Below are positions 12,783-25,563 of a stretch of DNA of 64,000 nt, piece by piece. Source of the DNA: Hofstenia miamia. Lineage: Eukaryota > Xenacoelomorpha > Acoela. The notes beneath the pieces were generated by a model, which searched no databases, was not told the DNA's origin, and saw only the letters and a list, made by a program, of their open reading frames with translations. The translations under genes were made by a program, and so were the position numbers. The stretch's first letter is position 1; each line of letters begins with the position of its first letter. The DNA lies in assembly GCA_004352715.1 (NCBI GenBank), contig SCFE01000058.1:427473-491472 (forward strand), read 5' to 3'.

Positions 12783-13028
12783 TTGTCTCTTAGCCTTAAT
12801 GTAGATACTGAAAATCTCGTCGACATCAATGAAATCGACCAATCTCACGATCAACATCTTCACAGAGGAACCTCAGACGATGATGAAACTGCGGATTATG
12901 GTTTTACTCCAAATGACAACTTTGTTTCAAATCCTGCCAACTCAGAGGACGTGTGTTTCGATGCTGAAGTTTCAACTCGACCAAAAAGAATTAGACACCC
13001 CCCTGACCACCTTCAGATCAAATGGTGA
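12783..13028 (+). pseudogene. C-terminal tail of an LTR-retrotransposon polyprotein
   Basis: An 81-codon frame, acidic and then ending in RPKRIRHPPDHLQIKW and a stop. A basic R-P-x-R-x-R-x-P-x-x-L tail just before the 3' LTR is a familiar ending of LTR-retrotransposon pol proteins. The stop is followed within about 20 bp by a purine-rich AAGGTGGGGAGGAA (polypurine-tract-like) and then by the LTR. Upstream the frame runs into low-complexity sequence and no integrase or RT is connected to it, so only the 3' end of the element is preserved here. Confidence 0.6.
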
Positions 13029-13035
13029 CTGTTTT

Positions 13036-13049
13036 AAGGTGGGGAGGAA
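13036..13049 (+). promoter_or_regulatory. polypurine tract
   Basis: A purine-rich run (one T) immediately 5' of the LTR, in the position where plus-strand DNA synthesis is primed in LTR retrotransposons. Confidence 0.6.
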
Positions 13050-13259
13050 TGTTATAATATGTGTTTCATTAGTACGTTGCTTATTGATTGTTTGACTTAT
13101 GTAAACTTTGTTCACTGCTAAGTTGTGGACGCGTTGTTATATTAACATTACCAGTATTTATGTTCACTTTATGTACATTAATTATTTCGTACTTTTTATT
13201 TACTTGCCTCTGGTTTCATTGAATAAAAGCTTGAATCAGCAAGCCTTTTTCTTATAACA
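13050..13259 (+). mobile_element. 3' LTR of a retrotransposon, 210 bp
   Basis: Begins TGTTATA and ends TATAACA, a perfect 7-bp terminal inverted repeat within the TG...CA frame expected for an LTR. It is preceded by the polypurine tract and carries AATAAA (13222-13227) in its 3' third, consistent with an R-region polyadenylation signal. No matching 5' LTR lies in the window, so the element is 5'-truncated or rearranged. Superfamily (probably Ty3/gypsy) is inferred only from the upstream protein tail. Confidence 0.75.
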
Positions 13260-14010
13260 ACTTTCTCATGCTATCCTTTACTAAATGCCTTAGCATTAAA
13301 TCGACATACTAATGCCAATCGGAGGGGACAGAGTCTGAAATTTACCTGGACAACGTCTGCCTTTTGTTCGGAATCATTTTATGGGAACTATGTATAACTC
13401 ATAAGCCAATGAAAACAGACATTCTTGTTAAATACACTCTTACTAGACGTTGATGTTAGATTTTTTCTTACTTTTGTCTCTTGTGGTCTCCAAGGTGGAC
13501 CACGGATTTAGATCAATACTAGAATCTACTGAGGAATCGGAAGTGAGCCAACATAAATTTTATTAATTCTCAACAACTTATATTCATCAATATTGTAGCA
13601 AATATTCTTCTGTATTACTCAGAATCTTCATCATATTACATTAAATACTCAAAAAATCTATTTTTCCCCATCAATAGTTTTCCTAACTACGATTAGTGCT
13701 TTGAAAAATAAGTTAATCTATCAGTCTGTATGAAAAAACAATAGAAGTGTTTGATGAAAAATTGAATTTGTCACTCCGCATAGTACATATGATAGTAGAA
13801 ATGAAACCTCAACATTTGCCCAGTTTCTGTATGCTATTTATGATGCAAATTATGAAGGCTATCGAATGTTTCTAACAAATGGCAAAGCGTAAGAAATTCA
13901 AATTTTTAGCTTAATTTAATTGTCTAAATTAGGTGCAAAAAACTATTTCAAATGTATGGCATACAATTTTGATGCTGTTTTCACAACTTTTAAACCGTTT
14001 TTTGCTAAAA

Positions 14011-14082
14011 TTAATGTATTCTAAAAAATATTCTATTTCTAGGGTAGTAATAATCTTCTATATGTCTGACACTGTCTTGGTT

Positions 14083-14085
<3 letters not shown>
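14011..14085. repeat. dispersed repeat, copy B (partner at 1-77)
   Basis: Nearly identical to bases 1-77 and, like that copy, followed immediately by a long (TA)n run. The bases after the two runs begin similarly (TTCATTGTTT and TTCAATGTTA) and then diverge. Confidence 0.85.

Positions 14086-14126
<41 letters not shown>
14086..14126. repeat. (TA)n microsatellite
   Basis: TA run attached to repeat copy B. Confidence 0.95.
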
Positions 14127-14130
<4 letters not shown>

Positions 14131-15036
14131 GTTATATCAAATTAGTTCCCATTTAGGAATGTAGACCATATTAAAGGATTAATTATGTTACCTCAGCAAA
14201 TTTTCATTTCCACATCTTAATTGAATGTCAAATTCATGAGATGCACTGTGCCCAAATGTCAAATTTCAATTTAAAGAATACAGAGTTTCTCACTGGTATT
14301 AAGGACTGTAAAAAAACAGTAAAAAATTTATACATTTGATATCCGCAACTATATCATCAATTTAATTTTTCTTGAATATCATTCAAATACCGCCTAATAT
14401 CTAAACTAACTAAATGATAAAAATGTGAAGTTCGCTGAAAGCATGGCAAATGATTATAATTCAATAAAGAGTTGATAAATTGATGAAATAAAAATTTGCA
14501 TAATTCTAGAAATAAAATTAAAAACAAAAATACTAAATAATATAAAACATTTGATTTAATTTTATTACAAGCATTGTGATAGCATAAAAAGAGGAGCGGA
14601 GATCAACTAGTTCAAGTAAAGTGCAAGAAATAGCAACTAAAATGCCACGTGGCTATGCATTTGTATTATTTACTGCTTCTAATCCTACTGTGAAATATTG
14701 TTGATGACACACTTTGTTGCGGCAGCAAATGTCATTTTATGATTTTGTTGCCTATAACAATGACAACAAATGTATTGTTTTTAATGATGAATTGAATTTC
14801 AAAGTAAGTGGTTTGCCATAATATATGTATTAGGACCCGGGGATATGAAAAATTTCAAGACGGTTCTGTTCAATATCACTTAAAATGCCGCGCTATCGGT
14901 ATACCTCCGAAAAATCAATTGCAAAAACATTTGACATTTATGAGATGAAAATTACGAGGCGCACACGTTACAATTTCAAACTAATACAAATGAAGCCTAT
15001 CACTCTCAGCATAAATTAATACTGAGTTTTTTTTAT

Positions 15037-15279
15037 CAGGGTTGTCCATGGCAATGTTAATCCCATTCGAATCGTCCCATTGGATGGGATGGAACAACAC
15101 ACATTTGTATTCGATACTTGATATTGTAAAATTAAACTTAAAGATAATAAAGTCAATTAATTTTTTTGGATGTCTTTTTGCACATGTAGTCCTATTTAGC
15201 AGAGACTAAGCCCAAGCTTTCATAAATTTAATAATCTTATTTGAACTGTATTCCTCATTAATATTAATCCCATGGACAA
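15037..15279. mobile_element. possible small hAT-type TIR element, decayed
   Basis: The left end reads CAGGGTTGTCCATGG and the right end CCATGGACAA, giving a 10-bp inverted match (15042-15051 against 15270-15279). CAGGGTTGTCCA-like ends occur in hAT MITEs. The right terminus has lost the CCCTG and no target duplication is clear. Confidence 0.3.
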
Positions 15280-15285
15280 TTCAAT

Positions 15286-15311
15286 TATATATATATATAT
15301 ATATATATATT
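15286..15311. repeat. (TA)n microsatellite
   Basis: TA run immediately after the candidate TIR element. Confidence 0.95.
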
Positions 15312-18224
15312 TAATTTATAAAGAATAAAAAATACATACCAACACAACACCAAAATAAATGCTTACAAATCAAAATAAGTTTTTAAATAATTCGTAATTT
15401 ATTAAATTGCGTTCTTAATTGGTGAACGCTATTCTTCATCCAACATATACATTTTATAGAAGGACCATGCTTAAATATGCGAATGCAAAATACAACTGAT
15501 TTGAAGTACAAACAGCGCTCAAAATGAATGTGTTGTACATGCACACAATCTAGCAATATACAGAGAAATAAGGTGTAACCAGAAGTGTCACTTCCTAAAT
15601 CCAAGAGTTTTACAAGAAAATCAGTATCCATATGTATTTTATTCAAAATAGAAATTCAAAGAGTAAGATATGCTAAGATAGAGTTGTTTTGAAACTACAG
15701 CTATTTCAAGGATTCACAAGAAATGCAAATTGGGAAAACTCAACTCGAGGAAATACAAGATGGGAACACTGAATGCGGAAAGTTTGTCATTGCTCTGGTT
15801 AGAGCTAGAGTTAGTACTAGTATATATTTGATATATTATACGATCTGATTTTCATTTAATAATGATATTTTTAGACAGGATTCTTCCGACAGTGAGTTTT
15901 CCATTTCGAATTTTCCTGCCTTAATTCAATAATTTGATTTTTGTATTGATAGCATGTTGAACTGTAAAAAGTACACAATAGAAATTGTCAAGAAAATTAA
16001 TTTTATTATGTTGTTCATGGGTTTTTTTAGCAGCAATATGCAGATTTTAATTTTTAAGGGTGATATTGTTCTACACTTTTTATATGCTTTATAGATTCCT
16101 GGATTATCAATTAGGTTACGTAGGAAATTAGTGCACTCAGTTAATTTGCTTGGCAAAATTTTTAAGATTTATATGCTGGTGAACATTATATATTTTGCCA
16201 AGTAATTTAATAGGACCATAGCTAAGATATTAAATGATGCCTCAAATTCATAATATTCGAAGCTTAATGATTGGAGGAACACAAGTGCTACACGGCTGTA
16301 ATTCTATGCTATTGTACCAATGATTTTAGGAATTCCTTCGTTTCCAACATTGAAATTTCTTTGTTCAGCAAACGGTAAATTGTCTAAATTTTTATGAATT
16401 TTAATGTGGTGTATTTTATTCCTCTATAAATAGTTTATTTTGTAACTATTTACAGGATTTAAAGTATATACTAACAATTATAATTATTATTCCTTGTAGA
16501 AACCATCAGACAGAGAACATCTACGAAATATATAACACCATCTAGTTAATAAGTCACTTACTAGAAAATAGAACCAGACAATAATGAACTTATAGTTATA
16601 AAACAAGAATGAGAAAAAACTAATTGAAAATTTTTATTGACAGGCCATAAATAGTATTCATGACCTAAAATAAGGGTCTGGCTTAGGTTTAAATTCACCA
16701 TTTTTGGGTGGGTTACTTATTTCCTTTGGGGTCCACCCTATAAATTTGAGTTTGTGTTTTGGGATTTCAATTGAAGCTATGGCCTATTAGAATGTCCTAC
16801 CATCGCTTTGCATATATGTGTAAGCAGATCAGTTTTAAGTCATACATAGTGTTAGCAACAGCTCCAGGAAATTGATAAATTCATTAAAATTTTTATCCTT
16901 TCTTTTTGAAATTTAAGTTTTTGAGTGCAGACATGTCAATAATAACCTAATAATAGTGTTCTAGACACTAGCAGAATGTATATTTCAAGAAAATATTTGC
17001 ACCAGGTAACCTTTTCCCGGAAGTCACCCTAACTTTTGAAGGGTACGGGGTTATATGTTAAATAAATCTGTTAGAGCTTAACTGTTAAAACTCTCTATGG
17101 TAAACCTGCATCCATCTACACCATTGGAATAGAATTAAAGTGATATCTTCATTAGTTTCTGTATGATGGATAGTAATAAGACTTATTCCATTTGGAAGAA
17201 GACTAATTCCTTAAATGACGTATTTTACCTTGAATAATTGTCATTCACCCCAACCAGTATTGCCACTCTTTGCTTTAACCTAATATGACTGCTACATTCA
17301 TTAAACTGAATCATAAAAAAAAGTTCCTTGATGCCACTGGAATAAAAAATTGTATGAACTTTATATTTCCTATAGGCAAATGACTGACTTTGGTCAATTT
17401 CAAAAAGCTGATTTCAAATCTGAAGTCCTTTTCCTTCTATCACATCAAGTTTTCAAGGAAGTATGCATTTTAATTTTATATAACATTAACAATATTTCTG
17501 TGAATATATTTCAATTGCAATTGCTAAAATTTTCCAATCCGTAAATGTTAATCATTCATATAATGGAATGTATACTGTAGAAATAAATAAGAATGCAATG
17601 TACACTTTACACATATTAAGGTTTTTTTTCTGCTGTATTTTGTACTTGACATATGAAACATTGCATTCAAGGGCCTAAAATTATTCTGCAAGCATTGCTG
17701 GACTCCTGTAACCTTCACTACAAAAATATTGTTGCCAAAAATGCTTACCATGTTCATCCCTGAATGCTCCTAGTTTGGTTAGAAAAAATTCAGATGTGAG
17801 TTAAGAAAGATGTATCTTCAATCACATATTGCAATCTATGATTTTGTAAGTTTCAGTGCAGTTTTTTCCATTTTCATAGTTTAGTGATTTGTAGTTGCCA
17901 AAAATGTCAGAAACAATACACTCGATTGCAACCCATTCTCTTCCAATTAGTAGTTGTTTAAGCCGTTGGTCAGCGAATAATGGGCACGATTTAAAGGCCA
18001 ATATTTTCTTTCACTCACGCAAATATAAGCAAAATGGATACACAAACTAGAATTCTAAATTTATTTGAATTTACATTTAGATATACCTATGTTCTATAAC
18101 ACAAGGAAGATTAATACATTGGAAAATGAATAAAAAACACCAAAATACAGTCAGAAGAAAAGAGAAATACATAATTATACATACTTCAGGAAACTTTTTA
18201 TCCAGATACTGGAAGTAAGTTGAA

Positions 18225-18446
18225 TTATTTCAGTTGTGATCCAAGACCTTCTGCCTGGGCTTTTGTCAGGGCAAGATCACAAACCATATCACAAGGCTCA
18301 GCATAGTGTATCAGATGAATCGCATCTTCTGGTTTATAATCTAGATAAGCTTCTTCATTTCCATAATCATATGACATGGCATCATCAGGTGTGTCTTTAA
18401 CAAGTCTATACCAACGGACGTGCTGCTGCAGGACAGTTGACAGGAT
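18225..18446 (-). CDS. 3'-terminal exon of an unidentified minus-strand gene
   Basis: On the minus strand an AG acceptor (ACCACAG) at 18447-18448 is followed by exactly 74 codons ending in TAA. The 73 residues start ILSTVLQQHVRWYRL and include MSYDYGNEEAYLDYKPEDA and IHYAEPCDMVCDLAL. The balanced composition (Trp, acidic and Cys residues, with GC above its surroundings) is unlike the Lys/Asn/Ile-rich random frames of this DNA, so I take it as a real conserved exon. I do not recognise the family. Upstream exons should lie at higher coordinates. A long open frame begins only 26 bp away, but I could not find a convincing donor joining the two in phase. Confidence 0.6.
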   Translation of the reverse strand: MLSTVLQQHVRWYRLVKDTPDDAMSYDYGNEEAYLDYKPEDAIHLIHYAEPCDMVCDLALTKAQAEGLGSQLK

Positions 18447-18499
18447 CTGTGGTAATTGTTTTGATAGAGAGTTTACATTTGGATATTATGCATGCAAAA

Positions 18500-18739
18500 G
18501 CAACAGCATTTATTATATGATATTGAGGGTCTCTTCATATCATTAAAGTTCCAAAAAATATTGGTGTATTTGTTGCAGACTTGCATAGCCATCCTGTTAA
18601 TGTATTTGCATAAGTAGAACAGAAGATACTTGGAACCACCATTTGCAAGCATCAAATTTTGCATAAAATATAACTCATTGGCCTTCTTCAGGAATTGGAA
18701 TAATGCTCTTACAATGAAGCATCTGCATACATAACAAAA
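18500..18739 (-). CDS. possible upstream exon of the same minus-strand gene
   Basis: Part of a 136-codon minus-strand frame (18473-18883). After an AG (TATGCAG) near 18727 the frame reads CFIVRALFQFLKKANELYFM and then ANGGSKYLLFYLCKYINRM, which looks protein-like. The only GT that would join the next exon in phase follows Gln in MAMQ and is a weak donor (GTCTGC). This could be a real exon or a chance frame; transcript data would settle it. Confidence 0.3.
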
Positions 18740-19726
18740 ACGGATTATAATCTTAAATAGAATGAAAATCTTTAGATATATGAAAATATGGCCAGATGCC
18801 TGGAGATACACATATTGAATTGGTATTTTATATATAATTACTATTTTTAGATATATTAACATATAGCAGAGCTGTAGGTACACACATGTTGAATAGGTAA
18901 ACTATGTAATATGCAATATTTCATCATCAATTAGTAAATGAGTTCTATGTGTACACATTTTCCTTAAAAATGACTTTCTTATATTTGCTAAGCTAACTTA
19001 TAATATGCATGCAAATCATCATATTTCAAATATCATGATTTTGAGATTTCTCCAGAACCTGATGTGATAGAACAAAATCAGCATTCACCTAGGAAAACAT
19101 GTTGTTGCAGGATAAATTAAAATTTTGTGATCCAGTGAAATTTCTAAGTGTCAAGTTGATCTAAATGTTTCAGAGCCATTTCATTTCAAACTGCATATAA
19201 ATCAATGCTATCCTTTGACAGCCCCAAAAAGAATCTGTGAAAGTGGTTAACATTACATTAATTCAAATATTTAGAGAGAGTTATATATTTTTTAAGATAA
19301 ATTTAATGCCTTGAAATCATAACGTGAAATCATTTTGATAGTTAACATCTGTTAGACAAATGACACTAAAATTTAAATGACAGAGATTTAGTCATAACTG
19401 CCGGTGTAATAAAAGCAATGGAATTAAATGTCCCACTAATATCACACAAGGTGATGGAATGCAAGACGTAAAACTAGCAAACAACAATAAGACATCTGAA
19501 AGGCGATGCTATCATTTTGGAAAAATGATTGAAATCACTGGAAGTTTTTTAATGATAGATAAATCATTCAGCTAATCGCTGAAAAAAACATGCATGTTAG
19601 TTCAGGTCTAGAAGTTTGACATTCCGGCCAAACTTGCTGTTTGTGTTTTTACTGATATCAACTAAACCTATTTTGGTTAAAATATAGAGAAAATCACTGT
19701 CTTAATTAAAAAAAATCACAAATACA

Positions 19727-19731
<5 letters not shown>

Positions 19732-19762
<31 letters not shown>
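19732..19762. repeat. (TA)n microsatellite
   Basis: Uninterrupted TA run in spacer DNA. Confidence 0.95.
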
Positions 19763-19765
<3 letters not shown>

Positions 19766-21797
19766 GAGGTAATAATTGCATATTTTTATCAAAACAAAGT
19801 CTCTATTTTTTTATAATTTGTCACTTAAATACTCAAATTTTCAGTTATTTTGGTGCTGCAATCTTTGGAAAGACAATTAATGGAACGTGCTAAAATGAGG
19901 TTTTTATCGTTGTAGCAACAACCAAAATGTAATACAGCGAGTCATGTTTATTTCTTCTAAGGCAGTGTATATTGAAGATGCAACACTTCTACTAGCAAAA
20001 TTGCCATCACGGGAAAAGACGTATTAAACCGAATCCAAGCAGAATTTTATCACTCTATCAGAAGAAAATTTTGTTTATATGCACACTTCCTAATTTTTTC
20101 AACTAAAGGCTTTGGGACAATTAATTTTAAAGAATTTGGGGATTTCAAGTTCGATTTTATTTTGACTATTGCCGGAAAACTCAATATATTAGAATGAATA
20201 GATAGAACTTTATAAAATCAAACTGTTAGTGAAATAAGAATTCTATGTAAAATATTTTGCTTAAGAACGTGAAATGGAAAAAAGTGAAAAGTACGTATGT
20301 ACCATATGAAAACACAAAAGCCTTAGATACTCTACTAAATCAGGTCGAGTATATTGACTTCACATATGTACAAGAACACTGTACTATGTACACAATTTAA
20401 AAAAATGATTTCTTTTCGACCCAGTTTAATTGCTGCATGTGAATTTGGACTAGCCCTCTTGAATCATAATATAAGCTCTTCGGAGAACTAGGTTTTGGTG
20501 AGTAAATGGACTTTAATACTAAATTTCGGTCGGACATACAAATATAAAATATAGGAGGGATCGTTCAATATGAAACAGATTCTAAGTTATTTTTACATTA
20601 AATGTTTCAACTAAGTAAGCTAAATCATGATTTAATCGATTTCCTCTAATATATATGTGATTAAGTGCATCATTGGAGTCTGTGATTTAAACAAATAATA
20701 AACATCGAATTAGAAACAACAAAACCGTTTAGACATTATTCTTAATTGGAAGCGAGGTCAAGGAGTTTGTCATCTATAATTCCCAAAAACGATTTTAGGG
20801 TTTCATACCAAAACTTACAAACTTAAAAATTTTCAGCATAGTTATGCATATATATTTGTAAAAGTGAACCAAAATGGATGTGGGCTTGCTGAGATTGTTT
20901 TGAAGTATTTGAAAATAGTGGTCGAAATTTCAAAAAACAACATACTATTGGACTACAATGCACGCAAATCAAACCAAATGCTGTGAATTCCATATAATTT
21001 ATAAACAAATTTTTGATTTGATGGTTAGGTTACTGAATGAAGTAGAGCCATAGGACTTTTTCTCATTGTTGTTGATAGTAAAGCTCTTACGAAATCTTGC
21101 TAGTTTTTCAATCTCGTCTTTTTTCATATATTCCCAATATTTTGCAATGTCCAATTAAATTTTCAACCCTGCGTATTTCTTTCTCAATTCATTTTGGCTG
21201 CAATATTCAACCATTCTTACATCTATATTTTTTTACAACATTTTTCATTAATAGCCGTTATTTTATAGAATATGTTCTATTCTCACAAATTAGCAGGCTT
21301 GACCAGTGGGGTGGGGAGCCGTGGGGCCTCGTGGAAATCCTCATGAACCTTGAGGAGTTGGGTGGGGTTGAGATGAAATCACTTTCATTGGCTTCATAGA
21401 AATTTGTGGAGGTAGTAATGTAACTCCATTATGAGGGTGTTTTTTGGTGCTTTCCAAATTCAAAGGAAAAGACCACGTCTCTATTCTACATTATTGGCCA
21501 TGGCAAAGTCATCCACATCATTGCCATTATTAGTGCTGTTCAATCTCAGAAATACTTGATCTGAATCAAGTTATATAACAATTTGCAAGAAATGATTTTT
21601 TCAATATTCAGATTTCATAAATGAACATCAGATTTTTCTTAAACGGGATAAAAATCAGAATGATTAAAATGATTTTGGGGACGTGCCAAAACTGAAAGTA
21701 CTATCAACCTTGCATTTCGGATTAAGACAGCTATAGTGAATACCATTTATATTCAATTGTTTTACACATTACATTAGAAATATACCACTTCTCTTCC

Positions 21798-21802
<5 letters not shown>

Positions 21803-21836
<34 letters not shown>
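21803..21836. repeat. (TA)n microsatellite
   Basis: Uninterrupted TA run lying between the two G-rich patches. Confidence 0.95.
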
Positions 21837-21837
<1 letters not shown>

Positions 21838-22919
21838 TGCATATATTAAATTGCATCAATTTGGGGCAAAACCAGTAAGCAAAAATTGTTAGTATGGATA
21901 TACATACATATGAGTTGTGTCATGGGGATCCGTGGGGCCCCATGAGGATCTTTGCCGAAAATCTCGTGGCGTGGGGTGGAGTGCGGATCAAAATTTTGCC
22001 CCATTGACAAATTTGCAAATTAGACAGTCAAATGACAGCAGGAAATTTCAAGCATTGCTAAAAAATAACAAAAAAATTTTCTTAAATTCAAATAGAAGCT
22101 ACATATTTGGTGTACTTACTAAACGTGACTGTTTTCAGTATTAGCGTTGCATTCATTTTTTAAAATAAAATCGGACGGAAACTATTTTCAAATTCAAATT
22201 CCTGAAAGGCATCCTTAATTGTTGTATGTTACTTATATTGATACGATATAGGAATGATAGCACTCGAATATCAAAAGAATTTTTGTAGAAATTTTTAAAG
22301 ATTTTATGCTTTTAACATTAAAAGAACTTTTTTAGCTTCAGGTTGGTACATGCAAAGAGCATAGTACATTTTGAAATATTTATTCTAATTGCATTTAGAA
22401 AATACTTATTTTAAAATTTCCCTCTGTCATAAACATTACACTAAGTATGGATCAAACAAAAAAAATAAGCGAACAGTTTGGCACATCAATATGAAGGATT
22501 GAAGATGTAGACATTAGATAGTATTTTCAGATAATTTCATTTTTAAAGAGGAAACTTTAAAAATTCAACAGTATCAATGCATTTCGTAATAGCTTGGCTG
22601 AAACTTTGCTTGCATGATTTTTTGGCCTTAGTAATGCAAATCCACACGAGACTATTTGAAATTTGACACCCTTTTGAGGATTTTAAAATCTTTTTGCATT
22701 TGTTCTGATGCAATAATTCTTACATGAACCGCAAACGGAGCGTTATTTACAATATATATTGGCCTGGTAACTCCAAGCCTTGTAGAATTTTGTATGTATA
22801 TTTTCTACGAGGTGTTCCGAAAAAAAGAAAAAATGGCGGTAATTCGGACACCAACAGGTTTTATATTTCAAATATATCAGCAACGTTTTAAATCAATTGC
22901 AAATTTAAACTAAAGTTCA

Positions 22920-24460
22920 AATGAGTCAATGTGCCCTACACACACTCAAAAAGGGGATCAACGCTTCCACTGTTGCATTTGCCACAGAAGCAGCAATTGT
23001 CTTCGACCGCGTCCTATTCCTCTTCCCCGCCCTTGTTCTCGTCCTCAACATGAATTGATTTCCATCTCAGACGACAATTCCTCTGTCGCTGTTTGAACTT
23101 CCCTAGTGGCCAATCTCTTACTCACTGCTATTTTTGATCGACATCCTCGCAGATCAATCATGACAGAATTGATCTGTCTACTGGCCACAACTACATACGT
23201 TAGAACTATGCTCACTCGGAAGATACTTCAGCGGTTCATTGGGACATTTTGAATCAGGTTCAGCCACAGTTCACTCAGTACTGGAAATTGCGTTTTTGTA
23301 ATGGCTCCTTTTGCTCACGACTACTTGTTGCAGTTATCCAATATTTCTCTCCAAATGCTTTTCATCCAATGACTGTAGGATGTTGGTAGAGTTTGGAGGT
23401 AGACATGTGAAGTAAACCTCATGGTCCAGAGTTGTATTTAATTATCACCTACAATCAGTATTTACCTAGGGAGGTACAGAATAGTTGGAATACATAGTTC
23501 AAGGAACCACTCCTCAAATGTGTTCATTTCAAACCAGGCGGATTTAGTGTTCAAATAACATGCACTTTAGGGCCTCCAGTCGTCCAACAACTGTATTGAT
23601 GTTCTTATTTGTAACATGCAAAAGATAGAAGAAGTTCCCCTGCAACACTACCGCAAACCATTATCGACATATTCAATTTGGAATGGTCAACAACCTGTTC
23701 AACACGTCTTGTTGCTAGAGAAACCATGACACTTTTTTGCCGAGCATCATCTCTCAAAGTGGCTTCGTCATAATTGAAAATCTTATTTGCTGGAATGTCT
23801 CCAGCACCATTAGACAATCTAGGATAGAAATCTTTGATATCTTTCTCTGGAGACAAATCACTGAGCTCTTTTGATATTACACACCCTTCTTACCACGATA
23901 TTGTTACGCTTCATTAATATGTGGACGAAATCAATGCCTCTTAAAAATGAATTAAGGAATTAATTCCGTAATTAATATATTTAAACAAAAAAAGCACTGA
24001 GGGGGAAGATTTACTACTTACAACAATGATTTACAATCACAGGATCCCATATGTCCTTTTTGAGTATTAAGTGTAATTGCATCTCTTGGTTTAAAGGATC
24101 CATGCACCTTTGGAGTTCATTGTAAACAATTCCTGCATTGCTGAAAAATCTCTTCCGAATATTCGAGTAGACAATCAAAAGCGACAATCCATGTATTCAG
24201 AAGAGATTATTTTCTCGAGTTTCCTACGTTTAATCAATTCTGATGCAAAGGCTGCCAACTCATGCTCTTCCTCAAGCTATATCACATTGATCGACGTATC
24301 ATTTAGAAGTAATCTGACCTAATTTCATTGGGAAACAGAGAGCTGCTTTTCCTTGCCATCGAGAATTTCCTCCATGGCCTGCTTGAAATGAAGATTTTTA
24401 ACGATAGGCGCGTCCGATTCCCCTCATAGTTCCATAAACAGAATTATGTTTTTAAACTTC
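22920..24460 (-). pseudogene. Tigger/jerky-like (pogo group) transposase, decayed
   Basis: The core is an open minus-strand segment (23605-23856) reading PANKIFNYDEATLRDD, then HSKLNMSIMVCGSVAGELL and ACYK. This is the DDE_1 pattern of CENP-B/Tigger/jerky transposases (NYDETNL-DDPG, then S-MF-G-A-G-LLPP--VYKA). Just downstream, after a stop and small shifts, EHQYSCWTTGGPK matches the family's EHL-TW-EGGPKG. The Asp of NYDE is the first catalytic residue of a cut-and-paste DNA transposase and is retained. Many stops and shifts on both sides make it non-functional. The outer limits are approximate; no terminal inverted repeats were found. Confidence 0.65.
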
Positions 24461-25563
24461 TCTCGAGCAGCTCAGAACCAAAATTTTTAAGAATTAGGAG
24501 TCTGATTAAGGCTGAAGAAGTCAACCAGGATTCGGTTGAAGCTATTGAACTTTTGAAAAGTGCATACAACTCAAAATGTAACCAAATTATTTGATAATTC
24601 GAAATATAAGTTTTAAAACTGTGCTTTATTTTGTAAATTATTACTTTTTTACTTAGAGTCGAAAATATTATTTAGAGCTAAAATAGGGCTTAGCAATTAT
24701 AATGTTAAAACCTGGCCGGTTTAGGGCCACAAAAATTCTGTTTTTTTACATCAGTGCATCCCACTCAAATTCCATAGCAAAATGATTTGCATCACAATTT
24801 ATATGAATCTACAAATAGATTTTAATCTTCATATTTCCAAATGACCTCCAAAAACATTACAAATTACTCTGATTCAAATATACAACCTGGCTACAATATG
24901 ACATTGTGTTTTATGAACATCGCGCAACCAAAGCCTTTACGTACTTTACGTTTTTTCTTGCATGAAGCTGGCGTTATTTATATTATTATTATTAAAAAGA
25001 AGAGCAGTGAATGGCTTATTTTTTGCAAAACATAAAAATCACATGGTGAAAACATTGCACTAATTAAAATGTTTTACTATGCATTTCGAAATCACGTCAT
25101 AATGAAGTTGGAATGCTTTCCTGTTTGTTTAAACGAAACTAAGAAAATAAATTCATTCAAAATTTTTATCCTGAATCCTTAAATGATCTTTAAATATATA
25201 TTTCAAAAGTTCTCATTACTATGTCAATGTCATTTCTACATGTATATTATTATATACAAATTTTCAGACATTTATCCAAAGTTTGATCACTAATATAACA
25301 GATAGCAATAAAAAATTCATGTTTTAAACAGCACTCCAATATATAGAAATATTTCGAAAAATCAATATTTATAAATACAGCGAAAATATTTCATATAGCA
25401 ACCAACAGGCTAATTATTGATTTAGATTGGATTCTACCGAAATATACCATAAACCATAACCTATGCCTTAGCTATTATAGAACCTTTGACAAAGAAAACA
25501 GTAACGATCAAAGTTATTGATTGTTACTGGATTATCTACAATATTTAGACAATTTCAATAACA

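Larger units (their letters stand above)
13260..18224. other. no recognisable gene
   Basis: AT-rich DNA with two (TA)n runs and two repeat remnants, listed separately. Open frames are short. A frame at 17378-17457 (reading QMTDFGQFQKADF...) is preceded by an AG and could be an exon, but I recognise nothing in it. Confidence 0.5.
18884..22919. other. no recognisable gene
   Basis: AT-rich spacer with two (TA)n runs and two G-rich patches in the same orientation (about 21300-21378 and 21915-22005) containing GTGGGGTGG-type words, probably repeat remnants. No coding exon is supported. Confidence 0.5.

Noticed and set aside
13933-14145. Open frames reading Tyr-Ile repeats (also at 4-231 and 43296-43481)
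   Set aside because: Direct translation of (TA)n microsatellites, not proteins.
17350-17544. 64-codon plus-strand frame with a possible internal exon (17378-17457)
   Set aside because: No recognised motif and no linked exons; not enough to annotate.
24110-24322. 70-codon plus-strand frame
   Set aside because: Shadow of the decayed Tigger-like transposase region on the opposite strand.
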